From positions 10,948 through 74,947 of the forward strand of contig JBDTUE010000002.1 of the NCBI GenBank assembly GCA_040007895.1: a stretch of DNA of 64,000 nucleotides, given 5' to 3'. Shown here one piece after another: positions 1 through 8,793 of the stretch. Every line of letters starts with the position of its first letter. Within the stretch, counting starts at the first letter, position 1. A program made the position numbers and the translations under genes. Under the pieces are notes generated by a model that worked only from the letters and a program-made list of their open reading frames with translations, ran no database searches and was not told where the DNA came from. Origin of the DNA: JADJLQ01 sp040007895 (lineage in GTDB: Bacteria > Bacteroidota > Bacteroidia > Chitinophagales > Saprospiraceae).

Positions 1-2
1 CC

Positions 3-149
3 CTCAAAGTAAACAAGTTAGATGTCACGCGGATCGTGGCTGCATTAAGAAGGTACGAATATGATGTAACCGGATCCTATAGTGAAGAAGAAGTAGTCGA
101 CAACTTTAAGGAACGATATGATGCCTTCATGCGATTTTTAGATGTGTGA
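3..149 (+). CDS. CBS-domain protein, C-terminal fragment
   Basis: An open frame enters from the left edge and ends at a TGA at 147-149, leaving 48 residues. The tail contains RIVAALRRYEYDV and ends ERYDAFMRFLDV. This resembles the C-terminus of the small two-CBS-domain proteins that Bacteroidota often carry next to NAD kinase, and nadK lies one gene downstream here. CBS pairs bind adenine nucleotides, but the ligand of this family is not known to me. The 5' end is outside the window. The call rests on a short tail plus gene order, so it is moderate. Confidence 0.55.
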   Translation, partial: LKVNKLDVTRIVAALRRYEYDVTGSYSEEEVVDNFKERYDAFMRFLDV

Positions 150-156
150 AAGGTGA

Positions 157-1554
157 ATGAAACGGTTATTCCATCTATTCTATTTCCTCCTTGCAGTTTC
201 ACCTCTTTGTCTTAGTCAGCGCATTATCATTGATAGTATTATTTATGAAGGAAATGCCAAGACAAAAAATTATATCCTCCGGAGGGAACTCGATTTTAAA
301 CTCCACGATAGTCTCAACATTAACCAACTTAAAGATCGTTTTAAAGAAAACCGCTCACGTATACTCAATACAGGATTGTTCAAGGAGGTTGTGATCAATG
401 TCAAGTCATGGAATACAGAAACTAATCATACAACCATCCTTATTAAAGTTGAAGAAGCCTGGTATATCTACCCGATCCCGATCTTTGAATTAGCCGACCG
501 AAACTTTAATGTCTGGTGGAATGAATTTAATGGTTCATTCAAAAGGGTAAACTACGGGATTAGATTTATCCACAATAATCTTACGGGTAATCAGGATGCC
601 CTTAAGGTAGCCGTTCAGCTGGGTTATTCAAGCCGGCTGGATGCGCAGTATGCATGGCCTTATTGGGGAAAAAACCGGAACTGGCGATTCACTACCGATC
701 TACTTTTGTCCAAAAACAAAGAATCTTATTACACCACTTTTGAAGATAAACCAGTCTTCTATAAATCCTCCAATGATTATCCGCTCCGTCGAACCAGGAT
801 AGGAACGAGCCTGGAAAATAGAACCTCACTGCAATTATTCCAAAAAATTAAATTGGAATATAATTACAATCAGACAATTTCTGAAATCAGCGAAAACCTC
901 AATCCAGATTTTTTCCTGAACGGATATGCCAATCAAAAATATTTCTCATTAAATTATACATTTGCTTATGATGACCGGGATTTGAAATATTTTCCAACCA
1001 AAGGAAGGAAATCAGAAATTCAAATTACGAAAGAAGGACTCGGCAATACCAATGGATCATTGAATACGCTGTTTGTCAATTTGCATGTCGAACAGTTTTT
1101 TCCCTGGACAGCAAGGCACAGCGCCGGTTTCTTAATAAACGCCAAAGCATCGATCATCCGCAACCAGGTGCCCTACTACAATAGCAAAGCTTTGGGATAT
1201 GGAAATGAATACCTCAAAGGATTTGAATATTATGTCGTGGATGGTATTGATTATCTTTTCTTAAAATTCCGTGAATCGTATATTTTTTACGAAGACAATT
1301 TTAAATTCAGACCTCAAAAAAAACTAGGCATCAAATCTATGCCACTGCGATTAGGGATTGCTGCTCATGCGGGCACGGCTTACGTCAATAATATTTATTA
1401 TGCATCAAATAATAACCTCGCCAATAGATGGATCTACTCTTCCGGGCTGAGCCTGGAGTGTTTGCTTTCAAATACTTCACTAATCCAGCTTGATTGGAGC
1501 ATTAATGGCTTTAAAGAAGCTGGATTTTATCTACATTTCAGGGATCAATTCTGA
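157..1554 (+). CDS. BamA/TamA-type outer membrane protein with one POTRA domain
   Basis: 465 aa. Residues 1-20 form a signal peptide ending in CLS. Residues 22-86 look like one POTRA domain (IDSIIYEGNAKTK, then RILNTGLFKEVVINV). The rest is a bacterial-surface-antigen barrel with alternating aromatic strands and a YDDRDLKYFPTKG segment like the BamA/Omp85 strand motif. One POTRA is far fewer than the five of BamA, so this is an accessory Omp85-superfamily member (TamA-like or patatin-type barrel class), not the essential BamA. The start lies 7 bp after the CBS gene stop, and nadK follows after 5 bp, so the three probably form one transcript. The exact substrate is unknown. Confidence 0.75.
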   Translation: MKRLFHLFYFLLAVSPLCLSQRIIIDSIIYEGNAKTKNYILRRELDFKLHDSLNINQLKDRFKENRSRILNTGLFKEVVINVKSWNTETNHTTILIKVEEAWYIYPIPIFELADRNFNVWWNEFNGSFKRVNYGIRFIHNNLTGNQDALKVAVQLGYSSRLDAQYAWPYWGKNRNWRFTTDLLLSKNKESYYTTFEDKPVFYKSSNDYPLRRTRIGTSLENRTSLQLFQKIKLEYNYNQTISEISENLNPDFFLNGYANQKYFSLNYTFAYDDRDLKYFPTKGRKSEIQITKEGLGNTNGSLNTLFVNLHVEQFFPWTARHSAGFLINAKASIIRNQVPYYNSKALGYGNEYLKGFEYYVVDGIDYLFLKFRESYIFYEDNFKFRPQKKLGIKSMPLRLGIAAHAGTAYVNNIYYASNNNLANRWIYSSGLSLECLLSNTSLIQLDWSINGFKEAGFYLHFRDQF

Positions 1555-1559
1555 GTGGC

Positions 1560-2429
1560 ATGAGAATTTTATTGTTTTCAATGGATTTAAAAGAAGATGC
1601 AAAACCTATTTACATTGGGCTTGCGCAGACTCTTTCAGATTCAGATGGATTAGAAGTATTCCAATATTCTTTAACACCTGATTCATCAATTGTATCCGGT
1701 TTGCCACAGATTTCTTCCAAAACAGAATTAACTGAGAATAAAATTGATATGATTCTATGTGCCGGTGGCGATGGCACCATGCTGAGGGCAGCATTATTTT
1801 CAGGGGACAGTGGTATTCCATTGTTGGGCATTAACCTTGGTCGACTTGGATTTCTTGCAGTTATTGAAAAAGAGAGTATCAATCAACTGGTTCATGCTTT
1901 ACGGGAAGGTAATTACACCCTTGAGCAAAGAGTAACTTTAAAAATGAAATCAGATCCTGATGTTTTCGAATCGGGGGCATTTGCTTTGAACGATTTTACG
2001 ATTTTCAAACGAGACAACTCTTCGATGATTCGGGTTCATGTAATGTTGAATGGTGAGTTTTTAAATACGTATTGGGCTGATGGTGTGATTCTTGCAACAC
2101 CAACTGGTTCTACAGGTTATTCATTGAGCTGTGGAGGTCCTATTGTTTTCCCCCAGTCTGGCAATTTTGTACTTACTCCAATAGCACCTCACAATTTAAA
2201 TGTAAGACCTATAGTCATATCTGATGATTCGATACTTGAATTTAACGTAGAGGGCAGGACTGATAATTTTTTATGCACCCTGGATTCGAGGTATGGACTG
2301 ATCACGAATGATCATCGGATCACTATGAGTAAAAATCATTTTCCTGTCCAACTGATTAATATTGAAGGTTTCACATTTTTAAAAACCTTAAGAAATAAAT
2401 TGATGTGGGGACTTGATCAGAGAAATTAA
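1560..2429 (+). CDS. nadK: NAD kinase
   Basis: 289 aa, normal family length. The enzyme phosphorylates NAD to NADP in the cytoplasm. The diagnostic GGDGT motif is at residues 69-73 (catalytic Asp in the centre), followed by the glycine-rich INLGRLGFLA at 91-100, ALND at 142-145 and TPTGSTGYSLS at 180-190. Together these form the NAD/ATP site. The ATG comes 5 bp after the stop of the OMP gene, consistent with an operon. Nothing in the protein is unusual. Confidence 0.96.
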   Translation: MRILLFSMDLKEDAKPIYIGLAQTLSDSDGLEVFQYSLTPDSSIVSGLPQISSKTELTENKIDMILCAGGDGTMLRAALFSGDSGIPLLGINLGRLGFLAVIEKESINQLVHALREGNYTLEQRVTLKMKSDPDVFESGAFALNDFTIFKRDNSSMIRVHVMLNGEFLNTYWADGVILATPTGSTGYSLSCGGPIVFPQSGNFVLTPIAPHNLNVRPIVISDDSILEFNVEGRTDNFLCTLDSRYGLITNDHRITMSKNHFPVQLINIEGFTFLKTLRNKLMWGLDQRN

Positions 2430-2463
2430 ATCAAGTCTCATTTCCATATTTTTATTGGAGCCA

Positions 2464-3948
2464 ATGAGTAAACTCTTTTGTTATTTCATATTTTTTATAG
2501 GTGCTTCTCTGGGCACTTCATTAATGTTTAGTCATTATCATGAAAGAATTCCTCTGGGCTGTGATGAGTTTGGTTATTTAAACCTTGCAAAGGCATTTGA
2601 GGAAGGCAATACCTTCAAGTTACCTCCGCAAAAAGCTTATTTACCTGGTTTAATCGATACGCTGAGAAGATGTTCTGTTCAGGACTTGGATTTCGCCTGG
2701 ATGATAGGGCCTCATGCCCACCATATGATTCCCGGAACCAAAAAACTAATAAATCAATATGCTCCTGGTACTTCTATGTTATTGTTGTTTACCAATATTG
2801 CGTGGAGACAAATTACTTTCCCAGCTATAGCGATAGGACTTTTTATTTTATTGATTTTCATCATTAACAGGTCACAAATTAAAAACCGGCTTACCCTTTT
2901 TGATTTTTATTTACCCTCATTATGCCTGGCAATGGTGCTTTTCAACCCGTTGCGGGGAGGATTTCAATGGATAAATTCACTTGTCCCCACTTTTGGCTTC
3001 TTATTTGCAGCCGGCATGATATTACATTCCAAACCCTTACTGGCAACTTTTCTAATTGCTGTAACTGTAAATTTCAGAATAGTCAATGGCTTAATGTTAT
3101 TGCCGGTTTTATTGTACTTGCCATTCCAATGGCCAATAAGGAAAAATAATTTGTATACCAATGCTGTCCTCCTGTCAAAGTATACACTACTGATTACACT
3201 TGCAGCTTTGCCAATATTCTGGTATAATTATAATTTGTCCGGTCACCTGATATTCATCACCCATAGTATCAAAGATCAGGAAAACGCCTCATGGCCCGGG
3301 ATCATAGAAAATATCAAATTTTATATATCACCCTTTCAACATTGGTTCATAGTCAATTTAACTACATTCCTCGCAGCTTTTTTTCTCCAGCGAATTTCAA
3401 AAATTAATCGTCACAGTTTATTTCTTTTAAGTTTCCTCATTATAAATTATATTTTTTTTATCACCCACCGTGTAAAAATTGAATATTATCCCTATGCACC
3501 TTCAATTATTTTTTTAGGAGTTATAGGTGGTTTATTAATTGATCTTGAGTATAAGCATGAGAAAGTTGTAAAAATATTTATACTTATGTCCTCAATTGTT
3601 TTTTTGATTAAGGGCAGCCTAAACTATATACGTCATCAACCACATAAAAATTTTACTGAATATAAAAGCAAATATCTTGATTTGTGTGCCTATGACATCG
3701 TTTGGTGTGAAGAATATTCAGGAACTTCAGAATATACCTGTGGAAACAGTGGATTCAGATATAACTGGGGTCCTCCAAATGCCAGAAAGATTGCTATAAA
3801 ATATTGCAAACAACATAACTCAAAACAAGCTATTTTATTATTTGATATCGGCATGAATCGATCTTTTGTTATCAAAGAGATTGAATCTCTCGACCTGACC
3901 TATCACATAAATCGTAGTCCCTTAGGTGAAATATTAGAAATAGACTAA
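2464..3948 (+). CDS. Polytopic membrane protein, possible GT-C-type glycosyltransferase
   Basis: About 494 aa from the ATG at 2464, which has GGAG just upstream and begins directly with a membrane segment. An ATG at 2413 is in frame but would overlap nadK by 17 bp and add a non-conserved leader. I count roughly ten hydrophobic segments. An acidic CDEFGYLNLAKAF stretch follows the first helix, the position where GT-C enzymes (ArnT/PMT/GT39 type) carry catalytic acids. A cysteine-containing soluble tail of about 110 residues follows the last helix. Function is not recognised with certainty; the GT-C idea is inference from topology and the early acidic motif. Confidence 0.5.
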   Translation: MSKLFCYFIFFIGASLGTSLMFSHYHERIPLGCDEFGYLNLAKAFEEGNTFKLPPQKAYLPGLIDTLRRCSVQDLDFAWMIGPHAHHMIPGTKKLINQYAPGTSMLLLFTNIAWRQITFPAIAIGLFILLIFIINRSQIKNRLTLFDFYLPSLCLAMVLFNPLRGGFQWINSLVPTFGFLFAAGMILHSKPLLATFLIAVTVNFRIVNGLMLLPVLLYLPFQWPIRKNNLYTNAVLLSKYTLLITLAALPIFWYNYNLSGHLIFITHSIKDQENASWPGIIENIKFYISPFQHWFIVNLTTFLAAFFLQRISKINRHSLFLLSFLIINYIFFITHRVKIEYYPYAPSIIFLGVIGGLLIDLEYKHEKVVKIFILMSSIVFLIKGSLNYIRHQPHKNFTEYKSKYLDLCAYDIVWCEEYSGTSEYTCGNSGFRYNWGPPNARKIAIKYCKQHNSKQAILLFDIGMNRSFVIKEIESLDLTYHINRSPLGEILEID

Positions 3949-4290
3949 TACCGACTAAAATATTTCTATGCCTAAAATTCAATAAAAACTCAACGTATTG
4001 ATTAGCAGTACGTAGGGATTTTCATAGACTCCTATAATCAGTACACATTGACTGATGTTTAAAATATTTTTTCTTTTCTTAAATATGTATCGTTCAGGAA
4101 TTTTTATTTCTTTCTTTTAGTCAGAGGTAATCCCAAAACCTCAATTACTATTCAAGGAAAAATAATTCACAAATTTTTAGTCTTTGAAATACAGCTTCCT
4201 TGTCGGGAATTTTTTTCACTTTGTCGCAATTAACCTGTTTGGGCTGTAACCCGTGCAACTTTTCGGAGTCAAAAAGGGTCTTTTGAGTAT
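3949..4290. other. 342-bp intergenic region before the outer-membrane receptor gene
   Basis: No open frame of useful length and no RNA gene were seen. The left part is AT-rich without clear structure. The last 50 bp carry an ECF-type promoter candidate, listed separately. Confidence 0.5.
4254..4281 (+). promoter_or_regulatory. Candidate ECF-sigma promoter before the receptor gene
   Basis: TGCAAC at 4254-4259 is followed 17 bp later by GGTCT at 4277-4281, resembling the AAC-type -35 and GTC-type -10 elements of ECF sigma factors. The start codon at 4291 would then lie almost at the transcription start. A TGTAAC also occurs at 4245-4250, so the -35 assignment is not unique. Weak evidence; no other copy of the same pair was found in front of the ECF sigma gene at 20244. 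Confidence 0.3.
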
Positions 4291-6732
4291 ATGAAAAATA
4301 TATACCATCTAGCTACAGGAATTATTTTACTTGTACTTTTTACAAGCTTAACTGGAAGTGCCCAGGACTTAATCACAGGAAAAGTACTGGATGCCAGTAC
4401 TGCAGGGATTGAGTACGCCACAGTTTTACTATTGAATGGGAAGGATAGTACAATGGCCAAAGGTGCTATCACAGATCCGGATGGCAAGTTTGAATTTGAA
4501 CGTGCCAAACCCGCCACCTATTTATTCAAAATCACCTCAGTGGGTAAAAAGGAATTTTATTCTCCATCCTTTGTGTACAGCGGTGGATTATATGAATCAG
4601 GAGTTCATACGTTTTCTGCTGTCGCCAATGAATTAAAAACAGTTACCATCAGTGCTGTAAAACCTATCATTGAGATTAAGGCTGAAAAAATGATCCTTAA
4701 TGTCGAAAACAATGTCAGTTCAGCAGGAAGTGATGGGCTTGAAATATTGCGTAAAGCACCTGGTGTAGTCATTGACAATAATGAAAATATCACCTTGAAA
4801 GGAAAAAACGGTGTGCAGATCTACATCGATAATAAACCAACCCGATTGGGTGGCTCCGATCTGGCCTCTTTACTAAAAAGCTATAATGCAAATAATATTG
4901 AAGCTATTGAAGTTATACTCAATCCATCTGCAAAATATGAAGCAGAAGGGAATGCTGGGATCATTAATATAAGATTAAAAAGAAATCAAAGTCTTGGTAC
5001 CAATGGATCCTTGTCGCTCAACTTCAGACAGGGAATTTCTCCGAAGGGCAATGTTTCTCTTAACCTTAATCACAGGACGCAAAAATTTAATATTTATTCC
5101 AATCTTAATGCCGGGATGGGGCTCAATCATGAGAACCTTGATTTTTACCGGGAGCAGGGAGGTTTATTCTTCAATCAGATTGCAAGAAACAAAGGCGACT
5201 CTTTAAATTTCCCCAGGTTTAATTATAAAATAGGTGCTGATTACACCATCAATAAAAATCATACAATAGGAGCTCAGATTAATGGTAACGTTTATGATGG
5301 AGTTAATAGTAATTCCAGCAGGACGCTTATTGGTACTTTAAGCAACAATGGCAAAATAGATTCCATCTTAAATGCTCATACCAGGACTTTATCGACCAGG
5401 AATAATATTCAGACCAATCTTAATTATGCCTATAAAGATTCTTTGGGAAGGACTTTTAATCTCGATGCGGATCTTGGTTTTATTTCATCCAAAAATGATT
5501 CCTACAATCCCAACTTGTATATGTCTCCTACCGAATCAGCATTATTTTCCTCTTCTATCTTCGGTTCGTTGACTAACACAGACATCACCATCCGAACTTT
5601 GAAGGGTGACTATGAACAAAATCTGGCCAAAGGTAAATTTGGGTTTGGATTTAAATTGTCGGAAGTGGATACAAAGAATGGATTTGATTTTTTTGATTAT
5701 CCCCAATCTGTAAAAACACAGGATATAGACAAGAGTAGTGATTTTGATTACAATGAAATGATCTATGCTGTGTATGCCAATTATAATAAATCATGGAAAA
5801 AGTTGGCAGTTCAGACCGGTTTGCGAATGGAAAATACTCAATCCCATGGTCAACTTTTTAGCAATCATCCCAAACAGGAAGACGATGTAAAACGAAACTA
5901 TGTCGATCTATTTCCGAGTGTAGCGATTACATATACCGCGAATAAAAGTCATACATTTGGTTTGACGTATAGCCGCCGGGTAGATCGTCCTCGCTATCAA
6001 AATCTCAACCCTTTCGAACAACGAATTGACGAACTTACTTTTAGAAAAGGTAATCCCTTTTTAAATCCTCAATATTCACAAAACCTCAATTTAAATCACA
6101 CCTTCAAAGGGATGTTAATCTCTACCCTATCCTATTCAAGGACCAACGATTACTTTGGGCAAATCATTGATTCTACACAGCGAAAGAGAACTTTCATCAC
6201 TGAAAAGAACATTGCTAAAATGGATAATTATAGCATTGGAATCGCCAGTCCGATACCTTTAGCAAAATGGTACAGTGGTTATATCAGTTTGAATGCTTTC
6301 AGACAAATTTATACTGCAGATTTTGGAACAGGTAAAGTTTTGAACATAGGTACAAATGGTTTCAATGCATACTCAGAACATGCCGTTACTCTAAAAAATG
6401 GTATCAAATTGCAAGTTTCGGGTTGGTACAATCAAGGAGGTGTTTGGGGTGGCACTTTCGTAAATAAAGGAATGGGCAACGTCGATTTTGGAATTCAAAA
6501 ATCGATCTGGGAGAAAAAAGCAGATGTCAAAGTTTCCTTTACGGATATTTTTAAAACAGCAAGATGGAATGCAATCAGTGATTTCGGCGGAATTTATTTT
6601 AAAGGAAGCGGATACAATGAATCACAAACAGTCCGGGTCAACTTTACGTACAGGTTTGGAAATTTAAAAGTAAAGAGTGCACGTCAACGAAAGACGGGAT
6701 TGGAAGATGAGCAACGACGGGCTGGCAATTAA
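4291..6732 (+). CDS. TonB-receptor-like outer membrane protein (CarboxypepD_reg, plug, OMP_b-brl_3)
   Basis: 813 aa. A signal peptide runs to about residue 24 (ending GSAQ). Residues 26-100 are a carboxypeptidase-regulatory-like beta-sandwich (ITGKVLDAS, then ITDPDGKFEFERA). Residues 150-230 are a TonB-type plug with IYIDNKPTRLGG and IEVILNPSAKYEAEGNAGIIN. The remainder is a barrel rich in alternating Asn/Tyr/Phe strands and ends in FRFG-like repeats. This is the architecture of the Bacteroidota outer membrane beta-barrel family (PF14905), related to but distinct from SusC. The transported substrate cannot be read from sequence. It is a single gene followed by a good terminator, with no SusD partner nearby. 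Confidence 0.85.
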   Translation: MKNIYHLATGIILLVLFTSLTGSAQDLITGKVLDASTAGIEYATVLLLNGKDSTMAKGAITDPDGKFEFERAKPATYLFKITSVGKKEFYSPSFVYSGGLYESGVHTFSAVANELKTVTISAVKPIIEIKAEKMILNVENNVSSAGSDGLEILRKAPGVVIDNNENITLKGKNGVQIYIDNKPTRLGGSDLASLLKSYNANNIEAIEVILNPSAKYEAEGNAGIINIRLKRNQSLGTNGSLSLNFRQGISPKGNVSLNLNHRTQKFNIYSNLNAGMGLNHENLDFYREQGGLFFNQIARNKGDSLNFPRFNYKIGADYTINKNHTIGAQINGNVYDGVNSNSSRTLIGTLSNNGKIDSILNAHTRTLSTRNNIQTNLNYAYKDSLGRTFNLDADLGFISSKNDSYNPNLYMSPTESALFSSSIFGSLTNTDITIRTLKGDYEQNLAKGKFGFGFKLSEVDTKNGFDFFDYPQSVKTQDIDKSSDFDYNEMIYAVYANYNKSWKKLAVQTGLRMENTQSHGQLFSNHPKQEDDVKRNYVDLFPSVAITYTANKSHTFGLTYSRRVDRPRYQNLNPFEQRIDELTFRKGNPFLNPQYSQNLNLNHTFKGMLISTLSYSRTNDYFGQIIDSTQRKRTFITEKNIAKMDNYSIGIASPIPLAKWYSGYISLNAFRQIYTADFGTGKVLNIGTNGFNAYSEHAVTLKNGIKLQVSGWYNQGGVWGGTFVNKGMGNVDFGIQKSIWEKKADVKVSFTDIFKTARWNAISDFGGIYFKGSGYNESQTVRVNFTYRFGNLKVKSARQRKTGLEDEQRRAGN

Positions 6733-6779
6733 ATTGAAAGAGAGTCTATTTAGAGTTTTATAATCATTTAAGTTTTTTA

Positions 6780-6810
6780 GGTCAAAGAATAATCTTCTTT
6801 GACCTTTTTT
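6780..6810 (+). terminator. Intrinsic terminator after the outer-membrane receptor gene
   Basis: A perfect 9-bp stem, GGTCAAAGA at 6780-6788 with TCTTTGACC at 6796-6804, is followed directly by TTTTTT. Confidence 0.85.
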
Positions 6811-6868
6811 ATTTATAGTTGAAATTCCTTCTTTCAAATTCGGGGTTTTAAGTCGCATATTTTTTCGT

Positions 6869-6876
6869 TAGTTTTG
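6869..6876 (+). promoter_or_regulatory. Bacteroidota -7 element TAGTTTTG before the ABC operon
   Basis: It matches TAnnTTTG and ends 4 bp before the GTG start at 6881, so the mRNA would be almost leaderless. No clear -33 TTTG was found at the usual 19-20 bp. Confidence 0.45.
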
Positions 6877-6880
6877 TTTT

Positions 6881-7513
6881 GTGTTAACCTCAGAAAACGT
6901 ATCCTTTAAATATTCCGGGAGAGATCTTATCGATTTTCCTGATCTGAAACTGGATAATAATGCACATTGCCTCATCCTTGGTAAATCCGGAATAGGAAAA
7001 ACCACCTTGTTACATATTTTGGCTGGATTGCTAAAACCAACATCAGGATCTGTACTAATCGACGATCAAAATATTTACAATTTTACTTCTGCCGGACTTG
7101 ATTTTTTCAGAGGCCAGCATATTGGACTCATTTTCCAGAAACCATATTTTATACAGTCTATTAATGTATCTAAAAATTTAGCCTGGGCACAACAACTATC
7201 CGGAAAAAAACCTGAGTATAAAAGGATAGATGAACTCTTAAACAGATTACAAATCCAAAAACATAAAAATCATCTTCCATCCCGGTTGAGTGCTGGAGAA
7301 CAACAAAGAGCATCCATCGCGAGAGCTTTAGTGAATAAACCTTCCATCATCCTGGCTGATGAACCTACATCCTCTCTTGATGATGAAAATGCTTTAGCCG
7401 TAGTCAATCTCCTGAGAGAACAAGCTGAGCAAGATGGGGCGTCCCTCATTATTGTCACACACGACGCCAGGATTAAAGAACAATTTCAACATCAAATCAA
7501 ACTAGGTGAATGA
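6881..7513 (+). CDS. ABC transporter ATP-binding protein (LolD/MacB type)
   Basis: 210 aa, starting with GTG. Walker A GKSGIGKTT is at residues 34-42, the Q-loop Gln at 86, the ABC signature LSAGEQQRA at 136-144 and Walker B IILADEP at 156-162. The short single-domain form and its partner, a FtsX-like permease whose ATG overlaps this stop by 4 bp, place it with the type VII (MacB/LolCDE-like) mechanotransmission exporters. These act on lipoproteins, peptides or drugs at the inner membrane. The specific substrate is unknown. The -7 element sits only 4 bp upstream of the start. Confidence 0.9.
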   Translation: MLTSENVSFKYSGRDLIDFPDLKLDNNAHCLILGKSGIGKTTLLHILAGLLKPTSGSVLIDDQNIYNFTSAGLDFFRGQHIGLIFQKPYFIQSINVSKNLAWAQQLSGKKPEYKRIDELLNRLQIQKHKNHLPSRLSAGEQQRASIARALVNKPSIILADEPTSSLDDENALAVVNLLREQAEQDGASLIIVTHDARIKEQFQHQIKLGE

Positions 7514-8763
7514 AACTGATCCGGTTAAGCTTCCAAAATTTATTATACAGACCATTGAACCTGGTGTTGAGCTTATTATTATTTTCATTGGGGATTGGAT
7601 TAATCTCGTTGATGTTTATTCTCAACAAACAGATTACACAAAAATTTGAAAACAATCTTGCCGGTATTGACCTCATCATTGGAGCCAAAGGCAGTCCTCT
7701 TCAAATGGTACTCAATGGCCTTTACCATATTGATGCGCCGACGGGAAATATTTCCTTAAAGGATGCCGAACCATTCTTAAATCCCAATCATCCGCTGATC
7801 AAAAAAGCAGTCCCGTTATCCCTGGGAGATAGTTACAATGGTTTTAGAATAGTAGGAACCAACTTGGACTTCCCCACTCTGTACAATGCAACTCTGGCTT
7901 CGGGTACCTGGTGGCAAAATCCTATGGAAGTAACGATTGGCTCCTCTGTAGCTTCTCTGTATCATCTTAAGATCGGTGATACTTTTGTAAGCTCTCATGG
8001 ACTCACCATTGATGAATTTAATCAACATGAACATGCTCCTTATAGTATAGTCGGAATTATTAAATCAACAGGTAGCGTATGTGATCAGCTTATATTGACT
8101 TCTCCTGAAAGTATATGGCAAGTCCATGAACATACCAATCCAGTAAATAATACGATTCACTCTACAGATACACTAGTTCATGATTCTATCCCGATAGATT
8201 CAGCTTTACTTGCTGACCGTCAAATTACAACTATCCTTATTCAATATAAATCAAAAACCAATATTGCAGCGCTCAACATGCAGCGAAATATTAATCAAAA
8301 TACACAACTACAAGCCGCAACACCAGCGATAGAAATCAACCGCCTGTTTTCAATGATGGGAATCGGATTTGATGCAATAAGAATATTAGCATGGGTGATC
8401 GCATTTGTTTCAGGATTAAGCATTTTTATTTCATTATATAATTCCCTCAAAGAACGGCGCAATGAACTAGCTCTTATGCGGGTGATGGGGGCGAATCCCG
8501 GCAGCTTATTTTCTCTTATCATTTACGAGGGATTAATCGTAGCAGTATTGGGATTCATACTGGGAATTTTAATGAGTCACCTGGTACTGCAGTTTAGTGC
8601 AGAGATTATATTCAAAATGTATAAATATCGGATTAACCCATGGCGATTTATTCCTGAAGAAGCGGGGCTATTAGCAGGTGCATTAGCCATTGGTTTTATT
8701 GCTGCTATCATTCCGGCTATACAGGCATACAGGACGGAGATAGCAAAAAACATGAATAATTAA
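7510..8763 (+). CDS. FtsX/MacB-family ABC transporter permease
   Basis: 417 aa, overlapping the ATPase gene by 4 bp (translational coupling). One transmembrane helix lies at about 15-37. A large periplasmic domain follows (about 40-285), then three C-terminal helices in the FtsX arrangement, with the typical SLKERRNELALMRVMGA segment before the second-last helices. This four-helix topology with a big extracytoplasmic domain is that of LolC/LolE and MacB permeases. A single permease suggests a homodimer with two ATPase subunits. No membrane-fusion protein gene accompanies it, so a LolCDE-like or peptide-export role is more likely than a tripartite pump, by inference. Confidence 0.88.
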   Translation: MKLIRLSFQNLLYRPLNLVLSLLLFSLGIGLISLMFILNKQITQKFENNLAGIDLIIGAKGSPLQMVLNGLYHIDAPTGNISLKDAEPFLNPNHPLIKKAVPLSLGDSYNGFRIVGTNLDFPTLYNATLASGTWWQNPMEVTIGSSVASLYHLKIGDTFVSSHGLTIDEFNQHEHAPYSIVGIIKSTGSVCDQLILTSPESIWQVHEHTNPVNNTIHSTDTLVHDSIPIDSALLADRQITTILIQYKSKTNIAALNMQRNINQNTQLQAATPAIEINRLFSMMGIGFDAIRILAWVIAFVSGLSIFISLYNSLKERRNELALMRVMGANPGSLFSLIIYEGLIVAVLGFILGILMSHLVLQFSAEIIFKMYKYRINPWRFIPEEAGLLAGALAIGFIAAIIPAIQAYRTEIAKNMNN

Positions 8764-8793
8764 ATCACTAGGGTTATCCTGCTTTTAAAGATT

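Noticed and set aside
2413..2463. Longer start for the polytopic membrane protein
   Set aside because: It overlaps nadK by 17 bp and precedes the first membrane helix with unlikely residues; the ATG at 2464 has GGAG upstream.
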